Of a stretch of DNA of 64,000 bases, positions 57,331 through 64,000 are shown piece by piece (position 1 is the first letter of the stretch; each line of letters starts with the position of its first letter). The DNA is from Microbacteriaceae bacterium VKM Ac-2855 (lineage in GTDB: Bacteria > Actinomycetota > Actinomycetes > Actinomycetales > Microbacteriaceae). The notes under the pieces were generated by a model. It was not told the origin of the DNA, did no database searches, and was given only the letters and a program-made list of their open reading frames with translations. Where the stretch lies: the NCBI GenBank assembly GCA_013204985.1, contig JABMLG010000010.1, positions 62,001 through 126,000 of the forward strand, written 5' to 3'. A program made the translations under genes and the position numbers.

Positions 57331-58038
57331 CTACTGGACTCCGCGCACCTTGTGACCGACGGCGATGCTCTCGCCCGAGATCGCGCCGGCGGGTTCGGAT
57401 GCGAGGAACGTGATCACCGCGGCGACCTGCTCCGGAGTCGAGTCGCCCGGTTTCGCGACCGCGACCGTGGTCGAGGGAGTGGCCGTGACGATGCCGGGAT
57501 TGACCACGTTGACGGTGACGCCCGAGCCGGCGAGCGCATCCGCCAGATTCTTCGACATGACGATCGCGGCATTGTTGCGGATGGAGCCGGTGACGATCCC
57601 GGTGACATTCGCGTTCTGCCCGACGATGTTCACGATGCGGCCGTAGCCCGCTGCCTGCATGTGCGGGATGACGGCGTCGGCGCAGCGCAGGTAGCCCATC
57701 GCCTTGCCGTCGATCGCGTCGAGGATCTGAGCGGGGTCGCGGTCGCGAGCCGGGTCGAGTGTTCGAGCGGACGGGGCGGCGGTGTTGACGAGGATGTCGA
57801 TGCGCCCGTGTTCGTCGATCACCTCGGCGATCGCACGCTGCACATCGGCGGCGTCGCGGGTGTCGATCGTGATGGTGCTGGCCCCGATCTCACCCGCCGC
57901 TTCGGTGAGGGTCTCGGGGGTGCGTCCGGCGAGGATGACCGTCGCCCCCTCTTCGGTGAGCGCGTAGGCCGCGGCACGTCCGATGTAGCCGCTGCCGCCG
58001 ACGATGAGGGCGACGCGGCCCTGGATCCCGAGGTTCAT
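57331..58038 (-). CDS. Short-chain dehydrogenase/reductase (atypical active site)
   Basis: 235 residues. The Rossmann motif GGSGYIGRAAAYALTEEGAT is at residues about 14-33. NTAAPS (the NNAG position), NIVGQNANVTGIVTGSIRNN, AAIVMSKNLADALAGSGVTV and NVVNPGIVTATPS follow. The position of the catalytic Tyr of YxxxK is not Tyr (IRNNAAIVMSK), although the Lys is present. It may be one of the SDR branches without the classical Tyr, or may have altered chemistry. Cytosolic. A tiny 24-codon frame with a strong ribosome site lies 36 bases upstream. Confidence 0.85.
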   Translation of the reverse strand: MNLGIQGRVALIVGGSGYIGRAAAYALTEEGATVILAGRTPETLTEAAGEIGASTITIDTRDAADVQRAIAEVIDEHGRIDILVNTAAPSARTLDPARDRDPAQILDAIDGKAMGYLRCADAVIPHMQAAGYGRIVNIVGQNANVTGIVTGSIRNNAAIVMSKNLADALAGSGVTVNVVNPGIVTATPSTTVAVAKPGDSTPEQVAAVITFLASEPAGAISGESIAVGHKVRGVQ

Positions 58039-58074
58039 ACTCCGAGCCTAGGCTTCGGAGCGCAGGCCCGCTTC

Positions 58075-58149
58075 TTAGAGAGCGATGCTGTCGCCGAGGT
58101 CGATCATGATGGTAGTGGGGCTGGTCTGGGGGAGGGACTGCGGGTTCAT
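58075..58149 (-). CDS. Micro-ORF (24 aa) with strong ribosome binding site
   Basis: ATG 58149 is preceded by GAAGGAG at seven bases' distance, the best ribosome site in the area. It opens MNPQSLPQTSPTTIMIDLGD followed by four more residues and a TAA. The gene lies 36 bases before the SDR start on the same strand. It could be a leader peptide, a small functional peptide or a RiPP-like precursor with an unmodified core; no maturation enzyme other than the SDR is adjacent. Below the size normally annotated. Confidence 0.45.
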   Translation of the reverse strand: MNPQSLPQTSPTTIMIDLGDSIAL

Positions 58150-58341
58150 AACGGGCTCCTTCGGTCGGATTCCAGCCTCGCCGTCGGGCCACGATCGCGC
58201 GTCCTCCCGCGGTCGCACTGGCCGTCCTCCGATCGGATGAGAACGGCGCTCGCCGCAGGCTCCGCCTCGATTCGCGCCTGGGGTCGCCCGCGTGTATAGT
58301 CATACCTCGTTGCGCGCTGCCCTGGTGGTGCGCGATGGACT

Positions 58342-58414
58342 GCGCCCGTAGCTCAACGGATAGAGCATCTGACTACGGATCAGAAGGTTGGGGGTTCGAA
58401 TCCCTCCGGGCGCA
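58342..58414 (+). tRNA. tRNA-Arg (anticodon ACG)
   Basis: 73 bases forming a full cloverleaf: acceptor GCGCCCG/CGGGCGC, D-arm TAGCTCAACGGATAGAGCA, anticodon stem CTGAC with loop TACGGAT and GTCAG-like closure, and T-arm GGGGGTTCGAATCCCTC. The anticodon ACG (read as ICG) decodes CGN arginine codons. The discriminator is A, and CCA is not encoded. The terminator follows at 58434. Confidence 0.96.
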
Positions 58415-58433
58415 CACTGGTTGAGACAGTCGA

Positions 58434-58470
58434 GAACGGCCCGCGTATGACGCGGGCCGTTCTTGTTTTT
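58434..58470 (+). terminator. Rho-independent terminator after tRNA-Arg
   Basis: GAACGGCCCGCGT (58434-58446) and ACGCGGGCCGTTC (58450-58462) form a perfect 13-bp stem with an ATG loop, followed by TTGTTTTT. Confidence 0.93.
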
Positions 58471-58590
58471 CTGGCTCAGCGCCTCGGATTTTCTTTCCTG
58501 GTCTGTTGCGCATCAGGTTATTGCGCAATACGGGTGCGGGCCGCTGCGCGGCTGAGACGGCGGCACCAGCAACCGCGACAGCAATGCGGA

Positions 58591-58755
58591 TCAGGCCTGC
58601 TGAAGGATCATTTCGCGATACACCTGCCACTCGACACGTGCGAGTAGCTCGTCGAAAGCTTTCGACCTAGGGTTCGTAGAGGTTCCGACGGCGTAGCTCG
58701 AACGACTCGGACGTGTGAGGTTGAACTCCGCCAGCATGAACAGCAAGACCCGCCG
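58591..58755 (-). pseudogene. Possible C-terminal fragment of an unknown protein
   Basis: The minus strand reads RVLLFMLAEFNLTRPSRSSY then AVGTSTNPRSKAFDELLARV and EWQVYREMILQQA before a natural stop. The composition looks coding and unlike the arginine-rich sequence before it, but no start or N-terminal part is found. It may be a relic in the tRNA-adjacent region. Identity unknown. Confidence 0.3.
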
Positions 58756-58811
58756 ATGCACGTATGCCGGGCGAGTCCACTTGTCGCTTCTATCGGGGGT
58801 GCCCGGGACGA

Positions 58812-59072
58812 TCACCGGTTGGAGACGTCTCGTCGATGGCCGGGGGTTACGACGACCACCAGGAGCACTCCGTCGTTGATCGTGTGGACGATGCGGTAGT
58901 CGCCGACGCGCACACGAAGATCGGGCCGGCCTTGCAGTGCCTTCGCTCCGGGTGGCCACTGGTCTTCGCCGAGGAGGGCGATGGCGCCGTGAATGCGCTT
59001 GCGATCCTGCGGGTCGATTCTCCGCAGGGCCTTGAGGGCGGCTGGCCGCAGTTCGATTCTGCAGCGACTCAT
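58812..59072 (-). CDS. RelE/ParE-type toxin
   Basis: 86 residues from ATG 59072, which overlaps the antitoxin stop (ATGA). RCRIELRPAALKALRRIDPQ, DRKRIHGAIALLGEDQWPPG, KALQGRPDLRVRVGDYRIVH and VLLVVVVTPGHRRDVSNR follow the RelE fold with the LRVRVGDYRIVY/H core. RelE toxins cleave mRNA in the ribosome; the basic residues needed are present (K/R in KALQG, RVR, GHR). Toxicity would be held by the Phd-type partner. Confidence 0.9.
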   Translation of the reverse strand: MSRCRIELRPAALKALRRIDPQDRKRIHGAIALLGEDQWPPGAKALQGRPDLRVRVGDYRIVHTINDGVLLVVVVTPGHRRDVSNR

Positions 59073-59317
59073 TCCCAGCCGAGGTCTGCTTTGGCCTGAG
59101 CCCAGGTGATGTTCTCGCCCTCTTCGGCCATTGCCGCATCGAACGCCTGCACATCTTCGGCGACTTCCAGGGCGTCCATCATTCGCTCGTATCGCTCGGG
59201 GCTGATGACCACTGCCTCCGCACGACCGTGGCGCTCGACGAAAACCGCTTCGGTGTGTGAGCGGGCGATCGGATCAGAAAATATGGCACGCGCGTCGGTG
59301 ACATTGATCGTCGACAA
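59069..59317 (-). CDS. Phd/YefM-type antitoxin
   Basis: 82 residues from TTG 59317 (LSTINVTDARAIFSDPIARS), HTEAVFVERHGRAEAVVISP, ERYERMMDALEVAEDVQAFD and an acidic tail EEGENITWAQAKADLGWE. This is the Phd/YefM antitoxin layout: an N-terminal DNA-binding and dimerisation domain, then an acidic C-terminus that wraps the toxin. TTG was chosen because the sequence upstream loses the family pattern. The pair lies downstream of tRNA-Arg, a common site for mobile toxin-antitoxin genes. Confidence 0.88.
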   Translation of the reverse strand: MSTINVTDARAIFSDPIARSHTEAVFVERHGRAEAVVISPERYERMMDALEVAEDVQAFDAAMAEEGENITWAQAKADLGWE

Positions 59318-59412
59318 GCCCTCTATGTACGTTTTGATGTCGAATCTGTACGGGTCAGATGTCGTTGAGGCCGAGGTCCAGGGGTTCCCCACGAGCGTCC
59401 GCGCGCGGCTGT

Positions 59413-59772
59413 GAACGTGAGATCCAGTGCGCCGGATGCGACGAGCTGTCCGCGAAGGAACGAGAGGTCGAGCGCGATCTCCGTGCCGGCCTGGAGCTGA
59501 GCGCGCTGACCCGGCCGGTAGACGTCGGCATGCGCTTGCTCGCGGGTCCGTCCGTTCACGTGTTCGAGCACGTCTGTGACAGCCTCGAGGTTGGGGGAGC
59601 GGTCGCTGCGCTGAGCGTCGTGGCACAACATGCACAGGGCACTGGGCCCCGCGAACACGTGGGTCATAACGACGTCCCGTGGCTCGAACCACCAGATCTC
59701 ATGGCAATCGCGATGCTGAACTGCGTCGAGATCCTGCCGCTCCCGACCCGGGTGACCACCACGCTGGCCCAT
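59413..59772 (-). pseudogene. HNH-type nuclease relic (N-terminus degraded)
   Basis: The minus strand reads CHEIWWFEPRDVVMTHVFAG, PSALCMLCHDAQRSDRSPNL, EAVTDVLEHVNGRTREQAHA and a tail SFLRGQLVASGALDLTF. This is the C-terminal two thirds of a family with CHEVW, ALCxxCH, a helix and VNGxTxEQA motifs, usually annotated HNH endonuclease. The N-terminal zinc Cys pair and start are lost, since the upstream DLDAVQHRD no longer fits. The remainder of the gap 59773-60342 has a promoter and an operator-like site but no gene. Confidence 0.55.
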
Positions 59773-60147
59773 TCCGGTACCGCGCCAGGGGTATTACCGC
59801 TCGTGGCATTGCTGCTCGCTGCGGCCGACACGACGCTGCTGATCCGGACGCCGCAGCGGGATGGTGAGCGGACCCGTCAGTGGCCCCGTCTGACGCGAAC
59901 ACCCCGGCGACAGCGAGACGGGCAGACCGAGGGATCCTGCCGCCAACACATGACGCTCGGATGGGACGATTGGCGGGTCTGAGCAGAGTGAACCCCGATA
60001 CATCCTATGTTCCGACAGCGAGGCAATGGAGCCCGATGCCCGGCAATCGGGCCGATCCGCGCGGGAAGGCGTCAGGACCCGAGCGATCGGCGGCACCATG
60101 CTGTGCGGTCATCGGATTAATCGTTGGCTGAGTTTGGTCGCAGATGA

Positions 60148-60177
60148 TTGACGTTTCGTTCCAAGTTCGCTTACAGT
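60148..60177 (+). promoter_or_regulatory. Promoter of the GH30-GH43 gene
   Basis: TTGACG (60148-60153) and TACAGT (60172-60177) with an 18-base spacer, followed by the operator-like site at 60194. The long leader to ATG 60343 is about 160 bases. Confidence 0.6.
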
Positions 60178-60193
60178 GGCGAGCGGAAGCAGA

Positions 60194-60209
60194 ATGTTTA
60201 CGCAACCAT
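60194..60209 (+). promoter_or_regulatory. LacI-like operator variant
   Basis: ATGTTTACGCAACCAT shares 11 of 16 bases with the arabinan operator and lies in the same position relative to its promoter. The central part TTACGCAA differs, so it may be the target of another LacI protein outside the window or a weak site of the arabinan LacI. Confidence 0.45.
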
Positions 60210-60342
60210 CTTCGACCACGCAGATGTGGTGAGGAGAGTGGGCGAATCACCTCCGGTGTCATCGGTCGCCGCTGAACTGCTCCCAGACAGCATGTAGACG
60301 TGCCGCTGCGGCCGTGAAACGCGACGAACGGAATTGACAACG

Positions 60343-63300
60343 ATGTCCATCAAGCCTCGATCGACGACGAGCCGCGCGACGGCGACGATCATCACAACCG
60401 CGCTCCTCTCTGCAGTCCTGGTGAGCGCGCCCCTGTCGGCACAGGGAGCTGAGCCCGACCGGGTCCTCACACCGAATCCCGCCTACGCCGGCGGTCCCTT
60501 TCGAGGCTGGGGCACGAGTCTCGTCTGGATGGCCAACGCTACGGGCGACTACCCGCCCGAGTTGCGGAGCGAACTGATTCAGAAGGTCTTCGGCGACGAC
60601 GGGCTCAACCTCAATATCGCTCGCTACAACGTCGGCGGCGGCAACGCGTCGGATGTTCCCGATTACCTCCGCCAGGGCGGCGCGGTCCCCGGATGGTGGA
60701 ATCCTGCTGCGCCTCTCACAGACGCCCAGGGCCCGATCACGTCGAACTTCGCCGATCGCGACCGCTTCCGTGCGGCGTGGACGGGTGAGAACGCGTCTGA
60801 CTACGACTTCTCGGCGGATTCCGCCCAACTCGCGTGGGTCGACGAGATCAAAGACGAGGTAGACACCTGGGAGGCGTTCAGCAACTCGCCGCCGTACTTC
60901 ATGACCGAAAGCGGATACGTGAGCGGAGGCTTCAACGGCAACTCCGATCAGATCCGTACCGACTCGCTCGACGAATTCGCCACGTATCTCAAGACCGTCG
61001 TAGAGCACGTCGAGGACACCCACGGAATCGAATTCGACAGCATCGACCCTCTCAACGAGCCGAACACCGACTACTGGAGCACAACTCTCGGCGCGAACGG
61101 ATGGCCATACCGCGGTGGACAGGAGGGCGCGCACGCGGGCCCTGGACTTCAATCGCAGGTCCTCAAGGCTCTCGATGCGGAGCTCGCCGCGCCTGACACG
61201 ACGACCGACGCAGTCCTCTCCGGGCCCGACGAGACGAACCCCAGCCGATTCGTGCAGGACTGGTACGGCTGGGATCAAGCGACGAAGGATGTCGTCGATC
61301 AGTTGAACGTACACACGTACTCCACGGGCGATCGCAACCGCGCACGAGACATCTCCAAGGCCAGCGGTAAGCCCCTCTGGATGAGCGAGGTCGAAGGCAA
61401 CTGGGGTGGGGACTCGTGGAACCCCGACTCGATCGAGAACGGGCTCGGTCTCTCGTCCCACATCACCGGGGACCTGCGAGAACTCGAATCCGAGGCCTGG
61501 GTGTTCTGGCAGCCGGTGGAGGACCTCTACAACATGGAGAAAGTCGAGAAGAAGAACTGGGGGTCGATCTTCGTCGACTTCGATTGCGATGCGAACGGGG
61601 ACTCCGGGCGGCGGCTCGCCGACGGATCGACTGACCCGAGCTGCGGCGTTCAGGTGAACTCGAAGTACAACACGATGCGCAACTTCACTCACTACATCCA
61701 GCCCGGTGACCATCTGCTCGCTGTGAATGACAGCGACACCACGGCCGCCGCCGACGGCGACGGATCCGGCGCCACCCTGGTGTACACCAACTCCGGGGAC
61801 AGCGCCCGCAGCATCAAGCTGGATCTCTCGCGGTTCGGCGAGATCGCGCCAGGCGCGAGCGTGACTCCGATCGTGACGACGCAGTCGCCGTCCGCCGATC
61901 GTACGGCGAACGCTCTCGTCGCCGGCGCGGCCGTTGCCGTCGACGCTGCCGCGAAGTCGGCAACCCTCACCGTCCCTGCGAAGTCGGTCACGACCTTCGT
62001 CGTCAACGGTGTCTCCGGGGTAGCCGAAGCCGCCCCCGCGTTGCGGGACGGCGACACCTACACGATCACGGGTGTGCAGAGCGCTAAGCCGCTCGCAGCC
62101 TCGGGTTCCGGCGCTGTGCTCGGGACCGTCGGCAGCGCATCCGCCGCCACGCAGAGTTGGAAGGCAACCCTGGTCGTCGATGAGCCGGGAACGTCCCGTG
62201 ACCGCTTCGCGTTGCGCCTTGCCGATGGTCGCGCCCTGGCTTCCAACGGGGGGAGCACGTCGTTCAAGACCCTCTCCGACGCGCAGGCCGCGAGCGACAC
62301 CACCGTGCAATGGCTCATCAACACCACCGACGGAAGCACGTTCAACCTCCTCAACGCTTCCCGCGAGGACGTCCTCGATGTCGCCGACGCCCGGACGCAG
62401 ACGGGGAGCGCAGTGGGCCTCTGGGGCTCGAACGGAGGCGCGAACCAGCAATGGACCTTGACTGAGCGGCGGCCGCTCGGCGAGTACGCGACCTTCCGCC
62501 CCGGCCAGGAATGGCTGGATACCTCCGGCGCCGTCATCCAAGCTCACGGAGGGCAGGTCGTGCCGTCCACCGACAGCCAAGGCCGCGCGGTGTACTACCT
62601 GTACGGCGAAGACCGAACGAACGGAACCTTCTCCTCTCCCGGCGTCCACGTATACCGCTCCACCGATCTCTACAACTGGGAGGACCGTGGTGTGGCGCTG
62701 CGGTCGCTCTCTTCGCGAGCGCAGTTCGATGAGCCCTACTTCCGTTCGTTGTACGACGGGTACACGAGTGTTCAGAAGGACGCCGTGTACCGCGATCTCG
62801 GCACCGTTCCTACCCCGGGTGTCACGCCGCCGATCATCGAGCGGCCCAAGGTGATCTATAACAAGGCGACCGGCAAGTGGGTGATGTGGGCTCACATGGA
62901 TGGACCATCCGCAACGTCGACGGCGCAGTACGCCAAAGCGAACGCAGGCGTGGCTATCGCCGACTCGCCGGAGGGCCCCTTCCGATACATCGACAGCTAC
63001 CGCCTCAATTACGCACCCGAGGACGCAGTTCCTGCGAACCGTGCTTTCGGCAATAAAGGCATGGCCCGCGACATGAACCTGTTCGTCGACGATGACGGGT
63101 CCGGTTACATCATCTATTCGAGTGAAGAGAACGCAACGATGTTCATCTCGAAGCTCAACGCGGCCTTCACCGACCTAGCGACTCCCGCGGACCGAGCCGT
63201 GCAGGGTGTCGACTACAACCGGATCTTCGTCAATGAATCCCGCGAGTCGCCAGCCATCTTCAAACACGACGACCGCTACTTCCTCATCACTTCGGGCACG

Positions 63301-64000
63301 ACCGGCTGGAACCCGAATCCGTCGAGATGGGCCTCCACTACGGACATTCTCGGCGCGTGGACGCCGGGCGGAGACCCGTTCCCATCCTGGGCCCAAGGCA
63401 ATTCATGGAATTCGCAGCCCTCGTCCGTCGTACCCGTCGACCGAGAAAACGGCGAATACATCTACATGGGCGACCGGTGGAACGGGGGCGACGACCTCCG
63501 CAACGCGCAGATGGTGTGGCTGCCGATCACGATGGGCGAGGGAGGGGACAGCCTCGCGATCGACGTCCGCGACGAATGGAAGCTCGAAGACCTCGGCCAG
63601 AACGCCGTATGGACGGTGACGGGCGTGCCGGCAGCGCTGACGCTCGGGCAGCGATTCGATGTTCCGTCCGTCACCGTTACTCAGAACGGGCGCATCCGGA
63701 CCGAGGCGGTGCAATGGACCCAGAAGGGCTCTTTCGATACTCCTGGGATCGTGCAGCTCACGGGCACCTTGCCGGGCTTCGGTGGTCGCAGCTTCTCACG
63801 TACGGTCGCGGTGGTCCCTGACGGACTGCGCTATGCAGTCAACGCCGGCGGCTTGCGAACCTCTGACTGGACCGCCATGGTCGACGCCGCGAACCGCAAG
63901 GCTCCACTCCTCAACAGCCTTCCCGACCAGGCGCTCCGCGTCGACAGCGGTACCGCGAAGACGTGGGGTTACACGAGCGAGGGCAGCCTCGCCAACGGCA
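60343..64000 (+). CDS. Secreted GH30-RICIN-GH43 fusion, probable arabinogalactan-degrading enzyme (partial, 3' end off window)
   Basis: At least 1219 residues with no stop to the window edge. After a signal peptide ending near LSAQGAE comes a GH30 TIM barrel (about 35-480): GGPFRGWGTSLVWMANATGD, LNIARYNVGGGNASDVPDYL, FDSIDPLNEPNTDYW (acid/base Glu239) and LWMSEVEGNWGG (nucleophile Glu349), then a beta-sandwich. A RICIN domain covers about 560-710 (GDTYTITGVQSAKPLAASGS, FNLLNASREDVLDVADARTQ). A GH43 propeller like exo-beta-1,3-galactanases follows at about 715-1060 (SGAVIQAHGGQVVPSTDSQG, IIERPKVIYNKATGKWVMWA, SRESPAIFKHDDRYFLITSG), then Ig-like and further carbohydrate-binding-like sequence. 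GH30 beta-1,6-galactanase plus GH43 beta-1,3-galactanase activities would strip type II arabinogalactan; this is family inference. Confidence 0.9.
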   Translation, partial: MSIKPRSTTSRATATIITTALLSAVLVSAPLSAQGAEPDRVLTPNPAYAGGPFRGWGTSLVWMANATGDYPPELRSELIQKVFGDDGLNLNIARYNVGGGNASDVPDYLRQGGAVPGWWNPAAPLTDAQGPITSNFADRDRFRAAWTGENASDYDFSADSAQLAWVDEIKDEVDTWEAFSNSPPYFMTESGYVSGGFNGNSDQIRTDSLDEFATYLKTVVEHVEDTHGIEFDSIDPLNEPNTDYWSTTLGANGWPYRGGQEGAHAGPGLQSQVLKALDAELAAPDTTTDAVLSGPDETNPSRFVQDWYGWDQATKDVVDQLNVHTYSTGDRNRARDISKASGKPLWMSEVEGNWGGDSWNPDSIENGLGLSSHITGDLRELESEAWVFWQPVEDLYNMEKVEKKNWGSIFVDFDCDANGDSGRRLADGSTDPSCGVQVNSKYNTMRNFTHYIQPGDHLLAVNDSDTTAAADGDGSGATLVYTNSGDSARSIKLDLSRFGEIAPGASVTPIVTTQSPSADRTANALVAGAAVAVDAAAKSATLTVPAKSVTTFVVNGVSGVAEAAPALRDGDTYTITGVQSAKPLAASGSGAVLGTVGSASAATQSWKATLVVDEPGTSRDRFALRLADGRALASNGGSTSFKTLSDAQAASDTTVQWLINTTDGSTFNLLNASREDVLDVADARTQTGSAVGLWGSNGGANQQWTLTERRPLGEYATFRPGQEWLDTSGAVIQAHGGQVVPSTDSQGRAVYYLYGEDRTNGTFSSPGVHVYRSTDLYNWEDRGVALRSLSSRAQFDEPYFRSLYDGYTSVQKDAVYRDLGTVPTPGVTPPIIERPKVIYNKATGKWVMWAHMDGPSATSTAQYAKANAGVAIADSPEGPFRYIDSYRLNYAPEDAVPANRAFGNKGMARDMNLFVDDDGSGYIIYSSEENATMFISKLNAAFTDLATPADRAVQGVDYNRIFVNESRESPAIFKHDDRYFLITSGTTGWNPNPSRWASTTDILGAWTPGGDPFPSWAQGNSWNSQPSSVVPVDRENGEYIYMGDRWNGGDDLRNAQMVWLPITMGEGGDSLAIDVRDEWKLEDLGQNAVWTVTGVPAALTLGQRFDVPSVTVTQNGRIRTEAVQWTQKGSFDTPGIVQLTGTLPGFGGRSFSRTVAVVPDGLRYAVNAGGLRTSDWTAMVDAANRKAPLLNSLPDQALRVDSGTAKTWGYTSEGSLANG

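Noticed and set aside
59359-59982. A plus-strand frame over the HNH relic
   Set aside because: The minus strand carries the CHEIW...LCMLCH pattern; the plus frame has no recognisable domain.
60259-62895. A minus-strand frame of 878 codons at the right end
   Set aside because: Antisense shadow of the GH30-GH43 gene, whose plus-strand frame has signal peptide, catalytic Glu motifs and a ricin domain.

Overview
The window looks like chromosomal DNA of a high-GC actinobacterium of the Microbacteriaceae type (Microbacterium or a close relative). The reasons are the very GC-rich third codon positions, DUF7882-type proteins, a mycothiol-type DinB protein, LacI-rich sugar regulation, leaderless or GTG starts, and secreted multi-domain glycosidases with LamG modules. 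There are two tRNAs (Gly-CCC and Arg-ACG), no rRNA and no CRISPR array.

Layout. 0-8 kb holds a partial secreted protein, small hypothetical proteins, a tightly overlapping minus-strand operon (CDF cation transporter, lipoprotein, NAD(P)H-hydrate dehydratase, histidine phosphatase) and a decay zone with broken genes: DUF2231/Rieske, VOC, a small membrane protein and an IS1380-type transposase remnant. 8.9-29.6 kb is an arabinan-degradation locus of six large secreted enzymes: five proteins with GH43 domains (three minus strand, two or more plus strand) and one GH127/GH146-type beta-L-arabinofuranosidase. All six end in the same C-terminal domain of about 90 residues flanked by two cysteines. 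29.8-32.9 kb holds a WxL-like protein, a DUF916 protein, a tiny LPxTG-like membrane peptide and a LacI regulator. 33.6-40.4 kb holds a galactofuranose/arabinofuranose-type ABC importer (YtfQ, YtfR, YtfT, YjfF-like) plus a second, orphan YtfR-like ATPase.

Five near-identical palindromes (consensus ATGTTCCCGGTAACAT) and one weaker copy lie in front of the GH43 genes, the WxL operon that contains the LacI gene, and the ABC importer. I infer one regulon in which the LacI protein represses its own operon, the secreted arabinanases, the surface WxL proteins and the sugar importer until arabinan-derived sugar is present.

41.5-44.5 kb has a second LacI gene, a PD40 beta-propeller protein and a DUF1080 (3-keto-disaccharide hydrolase-like) protein. 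44.6-58 kb is mostly ordinary chromosome: a TerC-type transporter behind a yybP-ykoY manganese riboswitch, a lectin-like protein, a UBP zinc-finger protein, a MarR/FUSC pair, an alpha/beta hydrolase, MOSC, MmcQ/YjbR, a PatB-type lyase, SRAP/YedK, VOC and SDR proteins. After tRNA-Arg there is a RelE/Phd-type toxin-antitoxin pair and an HNH remnant. From 60.3 kb to the end runs a partial giant GH30-RICIN-GH43 fusion, probably for type II arabinogalactan.

The window is rich in non-coding repeats: a hairpin family with arms GGGTTGCCGTTTCTTTGAC (seven full copies, three solo arms, one with compensatory change), a tandem triplication of a gene tail, two repeat arrays around the ABC transporter, and a dispersed element of about 135 bp.
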